A stretch of 64,000 nucleotides of DNA from Streptomyces sp. NBC_01431. Lineage in GTDB: Bacteria; Actinomycetota; Actinomycetes; Streptomycetales; Streptomycetaceae. A program made the position numbers and the translations under genes. How positions within the stretch are numbered: the stretch's first letter is position 1; each line of letters opens with the position of its first letter. This document shows positions 24,782 through 33,461 of this stretch, piece after piece. Location: positions 372,001 to 436,000 of the forward strand of contig NZ_CP109497.1 of NCBI RefSeq assembly GCF_036231355.1, written 5' to 3'. The notes under the pieces were generated by a model. It had not been told where the DNA came from and did no database searches. It was given only the letters and a program-made list of their open reading frames with translations.

Positions 24782-26173
24782 TCAGTGCCCGGCGGGGGTG
24801 AACGTCATCCGCCGGTCGGCCGGCGAGTATCCGCTCAGGGTGATGGTCGGCCCGTGCGTGGGCACGGACGGGTCGGGGAAGTCGGCGGGGACGGGCCGGT
24901 TGCCGTCGGAGCGCCGATCGACCGTCGGGAACGGCACCGGGAAGGGCGCGGTGCTCTCGATCTGCTGCTGGTAGAACGGCAGCCACCGGCCGTTGTCGAA
25001 GGTGACGGCCCCGATGACGCGGCCCTGGTACCCATAGACACCGGTGAAGCGGCGTTCTGCGCGCGAGCCCTGCGTGATCATGATTTCGGATCCCATCGAC
25101 GGAACGCCGACGGATTTGATGTTGACCCCGAACTGCGAGGACCAGAAAGCCGGCACCCAGATGTGCGGGCGCCGGTCGCTGCTCACGCTGAGCATGTTGT
25201 GCGCCGCGGTCTCCGCCTGCGAGACGGCATTGCCCCAGTGCTCCAGGGAGAGGAACTGGTACCCGAACAAGGGGTGCGGGGAGCGGGCCACGTCCCCCGC
25301 AACGTAGATGTCGTCGGTGACGATGCCCCGGATGTCGAAGGCCCGGCAGCCCGCGTCGCAGGCGATGCCGCGCGGACCCGCGCCGAGCCCCGAGCCCCTC
25401 AGCCACTCGGTGTTGCGCTGGGCTCCCAACGAGACGACCACCACGTCGCAATCCAGCGTGGTGTCGTCGGAGAAGTGCGCGGCCCGCACGCGGCCGGTGG
25501 AGTCGCCCTCCAGCTGGGTGACCATCACGCCGGTGCGCAGGTCGACGCCGTGCTCCCGCTGGAGCTCGGCGCTCACGGCCCCGATCACCCCGCCCAGCGC
25601 CCCGACCAGGGGCGCGTCGCCGCGTTCGGCGACGGTGACCTCCAGCCCGCGCTCCCGGCACGCCGAGGCGATCTCCGACCCGGTGAAACCGGCGCCGATC
25701 ACCAGCACCCGGCGGGGCCGCGCGTCCAGTCGCCGCGCCAGCGCCGCGCCGTCGTCGCGGGTGCGCAACACGAACACGCCGTCGAGTTCGCTCTCGGCCG
25801 CGTTCGGCCAGGGCCGGGCCCGTACGCCGGTGGCGATCAGCAGCCGGTCGTACGGGACTTCGTCCCCGTCGGCCAGCTTGACCCGCCGGGCCGCCATGTC
25901 GAGGCCGACGGCCGGTACGCCGAGCCGCCACTCGGCGTCGATGGCCCGGCGGCGCGGCAGTGCGGTTCGCTCGGCCGTGGACTTGCCGAGCAGCACCCCC
26001 TTGGAGAGGGGAGGGCGGTCGTAGGGCTCGTACGGCTCGTCGCCGATCATGGTCAGTGAGCCGGTGAAACCCTTGTCACGGATGGTCTCGGCGGCCCGCA
26101 GACCGGCGAGCGAGGCTCCCACCACGACGATCCGGCCGTCGCGCTTGAGATGCTCCAGGGTCACTTCATGCAT
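24782..26173 (-). CDS. FAD-dependent ferredoxin reductase
   Basis: A 463-residue flavoprotein of the ferredoxin/rubredoxin reductase type that moves electrons from NAD(P)H to the ferredoxin. The FAD dinucleotide fold is RIVVVGASLAGLRAAETIRD, followed by YDRPPLSKGVLLG, the NAD(P)H fold RVLVIGAGFTGSEIASACRE and the second FAD contact IYVAGDVARSPHPLFG. The C-terminal extension after the interface domain (about residues 400-463) is longer than in minimal family members. Its ATG at 26173 overlaps the end of the ferredoxin gene by eight bases, indicating translational coupling, and the P450 follows 24 bases downstream. Confidence 0.92.
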   Translation of the reverse strand: MHEVTLEHLKRDGRIVVVGASLAGLRAAETIRDKGFTGSLTMIGDEPYEPYDRPPLSKGVLLGKSTAERTALPRRRAIDAEWRLGVPAVGLDMAARRVKLADGDEVPYDRLLIATGVRARPWPNAAESELDGVFVLRTRDDGAALARRLDARPRRVLVIGAGFTGSEIASACRERGLEVTVAERGDAPLVGALGGVIGAVSAELQREHGVDLRTGVMVTQLEGDSTGRVRAAHFSDDTTLDCDVVVVSLGAQRNTEWLRGSGLGAGPRGIACDAGCRAFDIRGIVTDDIYVAGDVARSPHPLFGYQFLSLEHWGNAVSQAETAAHNMLSVSSDRRPHIWVPAFWSSQFGVNIKSVGVPSMGSEIMITQGSRAERRFTGVYGYQGRVIGAVTFDNGRWLPFYQQQIESTAPFPVPFPTVDRRSDGNRPVPADFPDPSVPTHGPTITLSGYSPADRRMTFTPAGH

Positions 26174-26429
26174 CGCGCGCCTCCGCGGCGGCCGTCAGGT
26201 CCCGGTCCTGTTCGCGGTTCCGGTCGAGGTTGAGGTCCAGGTCGTCCACGAGGATGGCCTGCACGGGGCACGCGGCGGCGGCCTGCGCCAACCGCTCGCG
26301 CTGGGCGTCCTCGGCCTGGGGATCGTAGAGGAGCCCCTCGTCCCCGTGCATCGCGAAGACATCGGGCGCGAGGAAGGCGCACTGCGCGTACCCCTGGCAC
26401 CGGTTGAGATCGACGACAAGCCTCAGCAA
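26166..26429 (-). CDS. P450-type 3Fe-4S ferredoxin
   Basis: An 87-residue ferredoxin. The cluster ligands are seen in LNRCQGYAQCAFLAPDVF and AAAACPVQAILVDD. The first block has C-x5-C with Tyr where a fourth cysteine would sit, and the last cysteine is the C-P motif, so a 3Fe-4S cluster is expected, as in most Streptomyces P450 partners. A TTG at 26429 was chosen as start because GAGAGGA lies seven bases upstream and the product then begins (M)LRLVVDLNRC as in relatives; the longer frame upstream is not family-like. It is the first gene of the ferredoxin-reductase-P450 operon and overlaps the reductase start. A low-complexity Asp/Arg tail (DLDLNLDRNREQDRD) follows the core. Confidence 0.88.
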   Translation of the reverse strand: MLRLVVDLNRCQGYAQCAFLAPDVFAMHGDEGLLYDPQAEDAQRERLAQAAAACPVQAILVDDLDLNLDRNREQDRDLTAAAEARDA

Positions 26430-26543
26430 CGTGCGGTCCTCTCGGTGACCCCCTCGGCTCCCCGGACCAGCCTGCCGGACGCGCGCCGTTTCGGCCTGCC
26501 CACGTGAACCATCGGGGTGACGGCTGCCCAACCCCTGGCCCTC

Positions 26544-26620
26544 ATGGGGCGTGGCGGGCGGCCCCCGGTCTCATGGGGTCTGGCCCTCATGGGGTGCGGC
26601 GGGCGGCCCCTCTGATGCGG
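26544..26620. repeat. Imperfect repeat of a CTCATGGGG-initiated unit
   Basis: CTCATGGGGCGTGGCGGGCG is followed by two further units starting CTCATGGGG, the last with the same GGCGGGCGGCCCC core. The repeat spans the 3' end of the membrane protein gene and its downstream gap, encoding its Pro/Ala tail. Confidence 0.5.
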
Positions 26621-27245
26621 CCTGGCGGGCGGCCCACAGGATGTACACGCTGATGAGGAGGGCCCAGGCGGGAAAGGCCAGCTCGGACCACGGCACGGAG
26701 GACCCCGCCACCAGCAGGACGAGGCCGACGACCACCCCGGCCAGGCTCAAGCCGCGCGGGAACGTCCCCAGCTTGCGCCCGATGGTGGACGTCGCGAAGA
26801 CGAAGACTGCGGCCATCCGCATGCCGTACGTCGTGAGCAAGTCGTACGCGAAGTGCCGGCCGAAGTTCTGGGGTTGGTCGGCGGAGAGTACGGTCCCGGC
26901 GGCCGCGGCGGCGACGAGGAGGGAGGCGACGAAGACCAGTCCGCTGCCCAGGAAGACAGTGGCGATGAACCGGTCCTCGGCCTCACCGGTGTGGGCGCGC
27001 ACGGCACCTACGAACCAGAGGAAGGCGATGCCGGCGAAGGGGATGAGCCCCACCGCCGTGTTCACCGCGTTGCGCTGTGCCGCGTCGATATTCACGGTGG
27101 AGCCGCCGGCTCCTTCCGGCAGACCGATCCGGGCGAGTACGATCGCCGCCGCCAGCAGGACTGCGAAGAGGATGCCGGCCACTCCCGCCGCCCGAGGGGT
27201 CTCCAGGTTCTGTGTCCGGGACGCGCCCGGTGATCGCTCTCTCAT
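26571..27245 (-). CDS. Five- to six-helix membrane protein of unknown function
   Basis: A 224-residue integral membrane protein. Predicted helices are near AGVAGILFAVLLAAAIVLAR, LIPFAGIAFLWFVGAV, FLGSGLVFVASLLVAAAAAG, MAAVFVFATSTIG, LAGVVVGLVLLVAG and LAFPAWALLISVYILW. The stretch between helix 1 and 2 (STVNIDAAQRNAVNTAVGLI) and the FGRHFAYDLLTTYGMRM segment look conserved in similar actinobacterial proteins, but no function is known to me. ATG 27245 is preferred to the start at 27290. It is on the same strand as, and upstream of, the ferredoxin gene with about 140 bases between, so it may or may not share its transcript. Confidence 0.65.
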   Translation of the reverse strand: MRERSPGASRTQNLETPRAAGVAGILFAVLLAAAIVLARIGLPEGAGGSTVNIDAAQRNAVNTAVGLIPFAGIAFLWFVGAVRAHTGEAEDRFIATVFLGSGLVFVASLLVAAAAAGTVLSADQPQNFGRHFAYDLLTTYGMRMAAVFVFATSTIGRKLGTFPRGLSLAGVVVGLVLLVAGSSVPWSELAFPAWALLISVYILWAARQAASEGPPAAPHEGQTP

Positions 27246-27370
27246 CCGTCCAGCAAGCAGGGCTCCCGGCCCGGCTGCCAACGGGGTCACCCAGCCGCGT
27301 GACGCCGGTGACAGGTGGACCCGGCGGGGGTCAGGGGTGCATTGGGGAGCGGCTGTGTGGACCCGCGAGC

Positions 27371-27514
27371 CTAGGGTTCTGCCTTATCGGCTGGGCCCTT
27401 GGACGCATCCGCGAGTACGTCCTTGGGAAGCTGGTCGACCAGTGCGTGCAATGCGTGCAATGCGTGCAATGCGTGCAACGCGTCGCGGGGCACCACACCG
27501 CCACCCTGGCCCAT
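27371..27514 (-). CDS. Possible 47-residue protein with an in-frame HAL repeat
   Basis: From ATG 27514 the frame reads MGQGGGVVPRDALHAL, then His-Ala-Leu again three times, then VDQLPKDVLADASKGPADKAEP. The tail H-A-L-V-D-Q-L-P-x-D resembles the start of short Streptomyces proteins of the DUF2281/antitoxin-like kind. The repeat is four perfect 9-base units in the DNA (27443-27478), which add three residues each without changing frame. No ribosome binding site was found, so this call is weak. Confidence 0.3.
   Translation of the reverse strand: MGQGGGVVPRDALHALHALHALHALVDQLPKDVLADASKGPADKAEP
27443..27478. repeat. Four perfect copies of a 9-base unit
   Basis: TGCGTGCAA is repeated four times without a mismatch from 27443 to 27478, with partial units at both sides. 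Nine-base units allow expansion without frameshift. Confidence 0.9.
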
Positions 27515-27979
27515 CGATGTCCTCGCAGCGGGACGGCGGGCGCCCCGGCCGCGCGCGGATTGCGCGCCGCTCGGCCTCCTCGCGGACCAGAGCCCGCTCC
27601 TGAACCTCCCGATCCCGGTGGCCCTCGCGACCAGAGCGCGTACTCCACCGTCGGGTTCGCCCCACAACTGCGCCCCCACAACGGGGAGTTCGGGGCCTGG
27701 ATGTACCGTGCTGCTCTTCGCTGGCCGTCCTGAGTGCCAGGGAGCGAACGTCGTCCCGGCGCCATCCGACCCTCCCGCCTGCTGCGTGCTTCGTGCAGCG
27801 GCAGGTCCTGTGACGCTTTGGTGACATGGAAGGGACGCTTCTCGCACAGGTGATCCATAAGTTTCTTCTTGCAGCCCCGCCCAGCCTCAACGGCCCCACC
27901 CGACAGAGGAGGCGGCATGCAACCTCTCCTGTTTTCTCCTTCTCCGGCCGTTCGGCCGCCTCTTGTCACGGAGTCGTTC

Positions 27980-28894
27980 ATGTCGACCTACACCCCTTCC
28001 CGCCGCCGCTCGACCCTGCGGGCCGCCGTCGCCACTGCCGTTCTCGGCGGGGCCCTCCTCACACCCGCAGTCGCCTTCGCCGCCGATGCTCCCAAGGCCG
28101 CCGCTTCGGCCCCGGCCACCGCGACGGACGGGAAGCTGGTGGGCCACCCTGTGCTGGCCGACGGCACCAAGGGCGATCTGTGGAAGAAGGGCGAGGGCTG
28201 GTACTACCTCGACCTCCACACCGACAGCGGCATGCCGATCGGCAGCTTCCACGTCGGTGGGACGAGCAAGCAGACCCAGGACGGCCAGCAGATCCGCGGC
28301 ATGTGGGTCACCCTGAACAGTTCCGGTCAGGTCCGGTCGTGGAAGAACCCGGCGACGGGGCACGGTTTCGACGCCGGCGGCACCGAGACGAGGAATGGTT
28401 GCACGGTCGCGTGGAGCATGGGGACTCCCTTCGAGGGTGTCAGCCTGCGGCTCTCCAACGGCCCTTCGGGCCCGGTCGCGCAGCTCTTCGACGCGCAGAC
28501 GGCCCAGGTGATGACCACCCTCACCAAGTCCAACCGAGAGGGCCTGGCCGGGGGCGCCCGTATCAAGGACGCCGATGACCCGCAGGTGCCCCAGTTCCAG
28601 ATGCGTGTCATCGGCGGGAAGACGCCGTGGGAGGGCATCGCCTTCCCCAAGCCCGCCAAGGACTGCGCCCAGCCCGCTGCCAAGCCCTCGGGCGCGGCGA
28701 AGCCCACCGCCGCGGCCTCCACTCACAACGCCTCGCAGACCTCCGTGCTGCCCAAGGGCGGTGTCGCGGCCGGTGCCGAAGTCAAGGGAGACTCCGGCAA
28801 CACGACTGCCCTGGTCGCGGGCGGCACGGGCGCTGTGGCTCTCGGAGCGGCCGGGTTCGTCGTCCTGCGCCGCCGCGCAGCAAACCAGCGCTGA
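27980..28894 (+). CDS. Exported protein with a C-terminal membrane anchor
   Basis: A 304-residue surface protein. A signal peptide (RRSTLRAAVATAVLGGALLT, cleavage near AFA) is followed by a domain of about 170 residues (GHPVLADGTKGDLWKKGEGW, WVTLNSSGQVRSWKNPATG, CTVAWSMGTPFEGVSLRL, VPQFQMRVIGGKTPWEG), then an Ala/Pro/Ser/Thr wall-spanning linker and a single C-terminal helix TALVAGGTGAVALGAAGFVV ending in RRRAANQR. This design is common for cell-surface proteins in Streptomyces. A sortase signal of LAxTG or LPxTG type is not clear; LPKGG sits before the linker end but is not a known sorting motif. The domain function is unknown. ATG 27980 has GGAG seven bases upstream. Confidence 0.72.
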   Translation: MSTYTPSRRRSTLRAAVATAVLGGALLTPAVAFAADAPKAAASAPATATDGKLVGHPVLADGTKGDLWKKGEGWYYLDLHTDSGMPIGSFHVGGTSKQTQDGQQIRGMWVTLNSSGQVRSWKNPATGHGFDAGGTETRNGCTVAWSMGTPFEGVSLRLSNGPSGPVAQLFDAQTAQVMTTLTKSNREGLAGGARIKDADDPQVPQFQMRVIGGKTPWEGIAFPKPAKDCAQPAAKPSGAAKPTAAASTHNASQTSVLPKGGVAAGAEVKGDSGNTTALVAGGTGAVALGAAGFVVLRRRAANQR

Positions 28895-28909
28895 CCCGCC
28901 CCGCCCGGA

Positions 28910-28931
28910 AGCCCCCGTACCTACGGGGGCT
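28910..28931. terminator. Hairpin after the anchored protein gene
   Basis: AGCCCCCGTA at 28910-28919 pairs with TACGGGGGCT at 28922-28931, with CCGG pairs extending the stem after one mismatch. It lies 16 bases after the stop at 28894. Confidence 0.75.
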
Positions 28932-29139
28932 CCCGGCCTGCCCCGGGCGCAGGTCATTCACGCGAAACCCACTGCTCGGCCGGCCGTTTGACGTCCGGTG
29001 CCGAACGTGGCTCGTGCGTGGTCCAGCTCCGGTCCGCACCCTGACAGCGCCCGACCCCTCACTTCGGTCCGAAGGTCCTGATCAACACATTGAGTCTGTT
29101 CCAACCCGGTGGCGCTGACCGCGAGTTGGACACGCCTGC

Positions 29140-29526
29140 GCAATGACGAAGCTCCTGGCATACGGGTTCTCGACCAAGACCACCCATGTCCGCCAGGAGC
29201 TTCACGTGCTCGTATACCCATCGTCGATGGGTCTGCCCCGTCCCACCCTGCGACACCTGAGCAGACAACCCCACCCTGCGACACTTGAGCGGACAACTCG
29301 CCGTCGGGCACCGGAAGATCGGGACGCGGTGGCAGTGGCTGCCGGCCGACTATCAAGCACTGCTTCCCTGTCCCACCTGCAGTGCGGCGCCCCTTACACC
29401 CAGCTCGCCGCCTGGTTCGGGATCGGCATCGCCCCCGTGTTCCGCTGTATGCGTGAGGCCATTGACGTACCGGCTGCCCTCGCTCCGACCTTGGCCGAGG
29501 CGACGATCACGATCCGAGAGAGGTGA
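29140..29526 (+). pseudogene. IS5-family transposase, N-terminal remnant
   Basis: The plus strand gives VLVYPSSMGLPRPTLRHLS, then in a second frame GHRKIGTRWQWLPADYQALL, then back to LQCGAPYTQLAAWFGIGIAP and FRCMREAIDVPAALAPTLAE before a stop at 29526. This is the helix-turn-helix half of an IS5-type transposase. Two frameshifts and a 28-base tandem duplication (29243-29298) disrupt it, and the catalytic part is missing. Confidence 0.65.
29243..29298. repeat. 28-base tandem duplication inside a transposase remnant
   Basis: Positions 29243-29270 and 29271-29298 both start CCACCCTGCGACAC and differ at about three positions. The duplication adds one frameshift (28 is not a multiple of three) to the transposase remnant. 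Confidence 0.75.
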
Positions 29527-29696
29527 GGCAGGAGTAGAACTCGCCCCGAAATCAGGGAAGTTCAACCAATGGCCCTCGTCGGGCATCGTGATGCAGCAGG
29601 CTCATCCTCGCGGTCCTCGCGGCAGGGCCGTCCTCCCGGCAACGTGTGGAACCACCCGCCCGGGGAGATGAGCAGGGCCCCTGTTATCGTGCGCCG

Positions 29697-30128
29697 ATGT
29701 CAATGATCAAGCAGTTCCAAGTGACCTTCGACTGCGCGGAGCCTGCGCGCCTCGCCGCCTTCTGGTGCGAGGTGCTGGGGTACGTCGTACCGACAGTCCC
29801 GGAGGGCTTTGCCACGTGGGAGGAGTACCACCACTCGCTGCCGCCTGAGGATGAGATCTACTTCGCGTGCACTGATCCCTCGGGTGTGGGACCGCGCGTG
29901 CTCTTCCAGCGAGTTCCCGAAGGCAAGGTCGTCAAGAACCGGGTGCATCTTGATGTGCGGGTCGGCACAGGGCTCGTGGGTGACGAGCGCCTGGCCACAC
30001 TCGAGGCCGAATGCGCACGGCTGATGGCGCTCGGCGCGAAACACGTGCTGACGCAGCGCGCCGATGACGTCAACGAGTCCTGCATCACGATGCAGGACAT
30101 CGAGGGCAACGAGTTCTGCCTCGACTGA
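29697..30128 (+). CDS. VOC-family protein (glyoxalase-like)
   Basis: A 143-residue protein of the vicinal oxygen chelate superfamily, glyoxalase-like domain 6 type. It reads FQVTFDCAEPARLAAFWCEV with LGYVVP, then YFACTDPSGVGPRVLFQRVP, VKNRVHLDVRVGTGLVGDER, LEAECARLMALGAKHV and MQDIEGNEFCLD. The pattern D-C-x-x-P-x-x-L-A-x-F-W, a central N-R-x-H-L-D-(V/L) and the closing D-P/E-x-G-N-E-F-C is diagnostic for this group, usually annotated as glyoxalase or bleomycin-resistance-like. Its substrate is unknown. The start at ATG 29697 fits the family. The gene is flanked by a transposase remnant and a gene-less gap. Confidence 0.85.
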   Translation: MSMIKQFQVTFDCAEPARLAAFWCEVLGYVVPTVPEGFATWEEYHHSLPPEDEIYFACTDPSGVGPRVLFQRVPEGKVVKNRVHLDVRVGTGLVGDERLATLEAECARLMALGAKHVLTQRADDVNESCITMQDIEGNEFCLD

Positions 30129-30797
30129 TCCTCCTCCGAGACTGCGAGGGGGAGCCATCTCCCGGGGGACCTCTCAGGTCTCTTATGCGGCAGAAGCTAT
30201 CCCGTGAGAGCGAGGTTGTGCAGTCGGGCGATGCCGAGCAGAGGGCGTCGTAAGAACTTGTTCTCGCCATGGCGGGAACTGCCCACCAGCGCACTGTTGT
30301 TGGTGGAGTGGTTGGTGATGTACATCGCCATGCCATTGGTGCGGGGGAGACGATCTGGTAGCCCGTCACGGCTGCCGCGGAGGAGTGGGTGGTGGGGGTG
30401 GGGCGTTGCTGCCGGGGTTGCACGGACAGCAACCGCACGCCGGTCCGCAAGGGAAAGCGCCACCGTCCTCGTCAAGCAGCCTCTCGCTTCAGCCGCCGGT
30501 CAGTGCGGAGGAGGCTGAGTCCGCGCTGGTGCGGCAGTGAGGCTGAGAAGGGCCAGGTGGTTGTGCGGTCGGCTTCAGCGTGTGTGCCTTCAGGGCTCGG
30601 CAGTTGTTGCAATGCGCCCGCCCGGCCTGTCCGAGTTCCTCCGCCTTTCCGTAACGGCGGCTCGACTCACATGTCACAGCGGTGTCTTGGTGTAACTCCT
30701 TCCGCAACTCATCGCCCGGCGTAGACCTCCTATGAAACAACTGTGGCCGCTCAGCTGGCGCGAGCGACCGATACCACACTGCTTCCCAGGAGTACCG
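30129..30797. other. Long gap without a recognised gene
   Basis: Short frames on both strands show no family sequence or ribosome binding site. The last 60 bases before 30798 carry the likely promoter and the AGGAG site of the DUF4232 lipoprotein. Confidence 0.4.
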
Positions 30798-31493
30798 ATG
30801 CGCGTCAAGAAGATGTCCGTCCTCGCCGTCGTCGTCGCTGCTGCCGGCCTCTCGCTGACCGCATGCAACAGCAGCGACGGATCGAGCGCTTCCGCCAACA
30901 CCAGCGCGTCCGCCAGCGCGAGCAGCTCCACGGGCGCGAGCAGTTCCACAACCGCGGGAACCTCCACCGGCGGCCAGGGCTCGACCTCAGGCTCCTCCTC
31001 CGGTTCCACCGGTTCCACTGGCTCCAAGAAGGGCAGTGGATCCACTGCACAGGCCCAGTCCTCGGCGTCGGGCTCCAGGTGCAAAGCCGACCATCTCGCC
31101 CTCAGCGCCACCGCCAGCGGGACCAAGGACGAGATAGTCGTCAACATGAAGAACACCGGTTCCAGCAAGTGCAGCATGCACGGCTTCCCCGGAGTCCAAC
31201 TCGTGGGCCCCGATGGACTGGGTGACAACAGGCCCGACGCCGCCCGCGCCGACGCCACGGCGTCCACCGTCACCGTCGGGCCCGGCGAGGAGACCCGCTT
31301 CCTGCTGCACTACAGCCCGGACACCAGCGGCTCCGGCAAGACCTACACCCGGCTTCTCGTCACCCCGCCCAACGAGACGGTCGGGGAGATCGTGAACCTC
31401 AACGGTGTGACCATCACCATCGCCGCCGCCAGTGGCACCGTTCCGGACGTCGTCGTCGACCCCGTCGGCTACCACGTCGGCTCCGGCAAGTGA
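30798..31493 (+). CDS. DUF4232 lipoprotein, second copy
   Basis: A 231-residue lipoprotein: signal peptide MRVKKMSVLAVVVAAAGLSL with lipobox LTAC, a Ser/Thr/Gly/Ala linker of about 65 residues, then a DUF4232 domain from SRCKADHLALSATASG through VVNMKNTGSSKCSMHGFPGV, STVTVGPGEETRFLLHY and RLLVTPPNETVGEIVNLNGV. It shares the build and several motifs (C-K-A-(D/E)-x-L-A, (M/N)-x-N-x-G-S-(S/T)-x-C-(S/M), V-T-P-P-N-E-T) with the lipoprotein at 4209-4877, so the two are paralogues. AGGAG seven bases before ATG 30798 fixes the start. The gene stands alone and ends at a strong hairpin. Confidence 0.82.
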   Translation: MRVKKMSVLAVVVAAAGLSLTACNSSDGSSASANTSASASASSSTGASSSTTAGTSTGGQGSTSGSSSGSTGSTGSKKGSGSTAQAQSSASGSRCKADHLALSATASGTKDEIVVNMKNTGSSKCSMHGFPGVQLVGPDGLGDNRPDAARADATASTVTVGPGEETRFLLHYSPDTSGSGKTYTRLLVTPPNETVGEIVNLNGVTITIAAASGTVPDVVVDPVGYHVGSGK

Positions 31494-31734
31494 GCCCAGC
31501 AGCCACGCCCCCGCCCGAGCCGTCGGGCCCGTGGCCAAAGCGTTGTGTGACATCCCACGGGTTCGTCCTGGCTTCATTCATCTCCAGTTGCCGCAGGCCG
31601 GAGCGCTTTCACAGCGCGCGGCAGCACACTCTCCCAACCCTGCCGCCGCGCTCGTAGCGTCGGAGCTATCACCAGTCACCGCGCCGCCGACCGCTCGCCG
31701 GGGCCGCCCCAACTGTCCTTTCCCCAGGCAGGTC

Positions 31735-31783
31735 GAGGGGGCTGCCACGACGGCTGTCCGCCGACCGCCGTGGCAGCCCCCTC
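31735..31783. terminator. 15-bp perfect stem hairpin between convergent genes
   Basis: GAGGGGGCTGCCACG at 31735-31749 pairs perfectly with 31769-31783. It lies between the stops of the DUF4232 lipoprotein (plus) and the SulP transporter (minus), and can end both. Confidence 0.8.
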
Positions 31784-31905
31784 AAACCGGAGCCCTTTCA
31801 ACCGGGTCCTTTTATGCCCGAAGTATTCGCCACCGTTGTCAGGCATGGTGAGCGTTTCGCCCGGCCCTGGTACACGGGAACCCGGCTACTTGTTGGGAGG
31901 CAACG

Positions 31906-33426
31906 TCACGCGGATCGGGCCGCTGCCCCCGCCGACGCGGTGGTGGCGTCGTTCTCCGTGGCCGGCACTCTCACCCGTACCGGTTCGGTGCCGGTGGTGT
32001 GGTGGCGTGCTGCCCAGTTCTCCAGGGCGGCGCGGCAGGCGTGATCCAGATGCCGCACGGCCGTCAGGTCGAGTTCGATGGGCTGGTCCTTCGGTAGTGC
32101 CTCCAGGGTCTGCAGGATGCGGGGGAGCCGGAGGAAGGTGGCGTTGCCGGTGAGGGTCACCACCAGCCTGCCGTCGGTGAGTTCGCGGGTGTCGAGGTGG
32201 ACGTGGGAGGTTTCCCACGCCGACTTCGCCACGGCCAGCACCAGGCCCAGGACCACGCCTTCGAACATGCTCGTCGTCACGATGGCGATGGCCGTGATCG
32301 TGAGGATGACGAGCTCGCCGCGGTGTTGGCGCCACAGCGGGAGTACTTCCTTCACGGGGATCAGCTTGCAGCCCGCGTGGACCAGTACGCCCGCGAGTGC
32401 CGCGAGCGGGATGATCCCGATCACGGTGGGCAGCAGCACGGTGAACAGCAGCAGCCACAGCCCGTGCAGGATGCGGGAGGCCTTCGTCGTCGCGCCTGCC
32501 TGGAGGTTGGCGGAGCTGCGGACGATGACCGCGGTCATCGGCAGGGCCCCGAGCACGCCGCACACGGTGTTGCCCACGCCCTGGGCGACCAGTTCCTTGT
32601 CGTAGTGCGTACGCGGGCCGTCGTGCATGCGGTCCGCCGCCGCCGCGCTGAACAGCGATTCCGCCGAGGCGATGAGGGCGAAGGCAAGGACCGTGCCGAG
32701 TACCGCGAGGCTGCCCAACGAGCTGACGTCGCTCAGGCCGGGCGGCTGGATGGCCTCGAAGAGCCCCTGTACCTTCACGTTGGCGATGTCCAGGCCGCCG
32801 ATCGCCGTGACGCCGGTGGCGAGGGCCACCGCGGCCAGCGGGGCGGGGATCAGACGCACCGTGGCGGGCAGTCTCTTCCACCCCACGAGCACGATGATGG
32901 TACCGAGGCCCACCGCGAAGGCGGTCAGTGCGGAGCGGCTGGTGGCGATGTCACCGACCAGACCCGGGATGCCGAAGATCTTCTCCAGGCCCGAGCGCGG
33001 CTGCTGCACGCCGGCCATGGTGTACAACTGCCCGAAGATGAGCACGAGTCCGATGCCGGCCAGCATGCCCTGGACGACCGACACGGAGATCGCCCGGAAC
33101 CAGCGGCCGAACCGCAGCAGGCCGAGGCCGATCTGGAGCACTCCGGCGGCCAGCACAATGGCGCCGAGCATGCTCAGTCCGAACTCCCAGACGGCTTCGA
33201 AGACAAGGACGGTCAGGCCCGCGGCCGGGCCGCTGACCTGTAGCGCGCTCCCTGGCAGGAAGCCCACGACCAGCCCGCCCACGATGCCGGTGATCAGGCC
33301 CAGTTCGGCCGGTACGCCCGACGCCACGGCGACTCCGACACACAGGGGCAGGGCCACCAGGAACACCACGAGCGAGGCGAGCGCGTCTTGGCGCAGGACG
33401 GCAGGATTCTTGAAAGCGGAAAGCAT
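31906..33426 (-). CDS. SulP-family anion transporter, probably bicarbonate
   Basis: A 506-residue membrane transporter of the SLC26/SulP family. The N-terminal signature appears in LRQDALASLVVFLVALPLCV and AELGLITGIVGGLVVGFLPG with SALQVSGPAAGLTVLV, the anion-binding half helix. About twelve transmembrane segments follow, then a cytoplasmic STAS domain (VVTLTGNATFLRLPRILQTL, IELDLTAVRHLDHACRAALE). Placing directly behind a beta-carbonic anhydrase is a known pattern and points to bicarbonate (or sulfate) uptake. ATG 33426 has GGGGGGA upstream; a GTG at 33465 that overlaps the anhydrase stop (GTGA) would add 13 residues and couple translation, so it is a real alternative. Confidence 0.88.
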   Translation of the reverse strand: MLSAFKNPAVLRQDALASLVVFLVALPLCVGVAVASGVPAELGLITGIVGGLVVGFLPGSALQVSGPAAGLTVLVFEAVWEFGLSMLGAIVLAAGVLQIGLGLLRFGRWFRAISVSVVQGMLAGIGLVLIFGQLYTMAGVQQPRSGLEKIFGIPGLVGDIATSRSALTAFAVGLGTIIVLVGWKRLPATVRLIPAPLAAVALATGVTAIGGLDIANVKVQGLFEAIQPPGLSDVSSLGSLAVLGTVLAFALIASAESLFSAAAADRMHDGPRTHYDKELVAQGVGNTVCGVLGALPMTAVIVRSSANLQAGATTKASRILHGLWLLLFTVLLPTVIGIIPLAALAGVLVHAGCKLIPVKEVLPLWRQHRGELVILTITAIAIVTTSMFEGVVLGLVLAVAKSAWETSHVHLDTRELTDGRLVVTLTGNATFLRLPRILQTLEALPKDQPIELDLTAVRHLDHACRAALENWAARHHTTGTEPVRVRVPATENDATTASAGAAARSA

Positions 33427-33461
33427 GGGTGAGGGTCCCCCCGAATTCGTGTCCGGCCGGT

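Larger units (their letters stand above)
27246..27979. other. Gap with only a possible mini-gene
   Basis: Apart from the repeat-bearing short frame at 27371-27514, no gene is seen. The last 130 bases before 27980 are somewhat AT-richer and probably hold the promoter of the anchored protein gene. Confidence 0.4.

Noticed and set aside
23873..26059. Very long plus-strand open frame (728 codons) opposite the P450 operon
   Set aside because: It is antisense to two clear genes and has the Gly/Arg/Val-rich make-up of a third-position GC shadow.
27331..27981. Minus-strand frame with a repeated Cys-Thr-His run
   Set aside because: The run is only the 9-base repeat read in another frame; the C-H pattern is not a zinc-finger spacing and the rest is low-complexity. 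The His-Ala-Leu frame is a better coding candidate.
28627..28780. LPKGG in the anchored protein considered as a sortase signal
   Set aside because: The motif does not fit LPxTG or LAxTG, and it is separated from the C-terminal helix by about 20 residues of linker; the protein is probably a plain membrane anchor.
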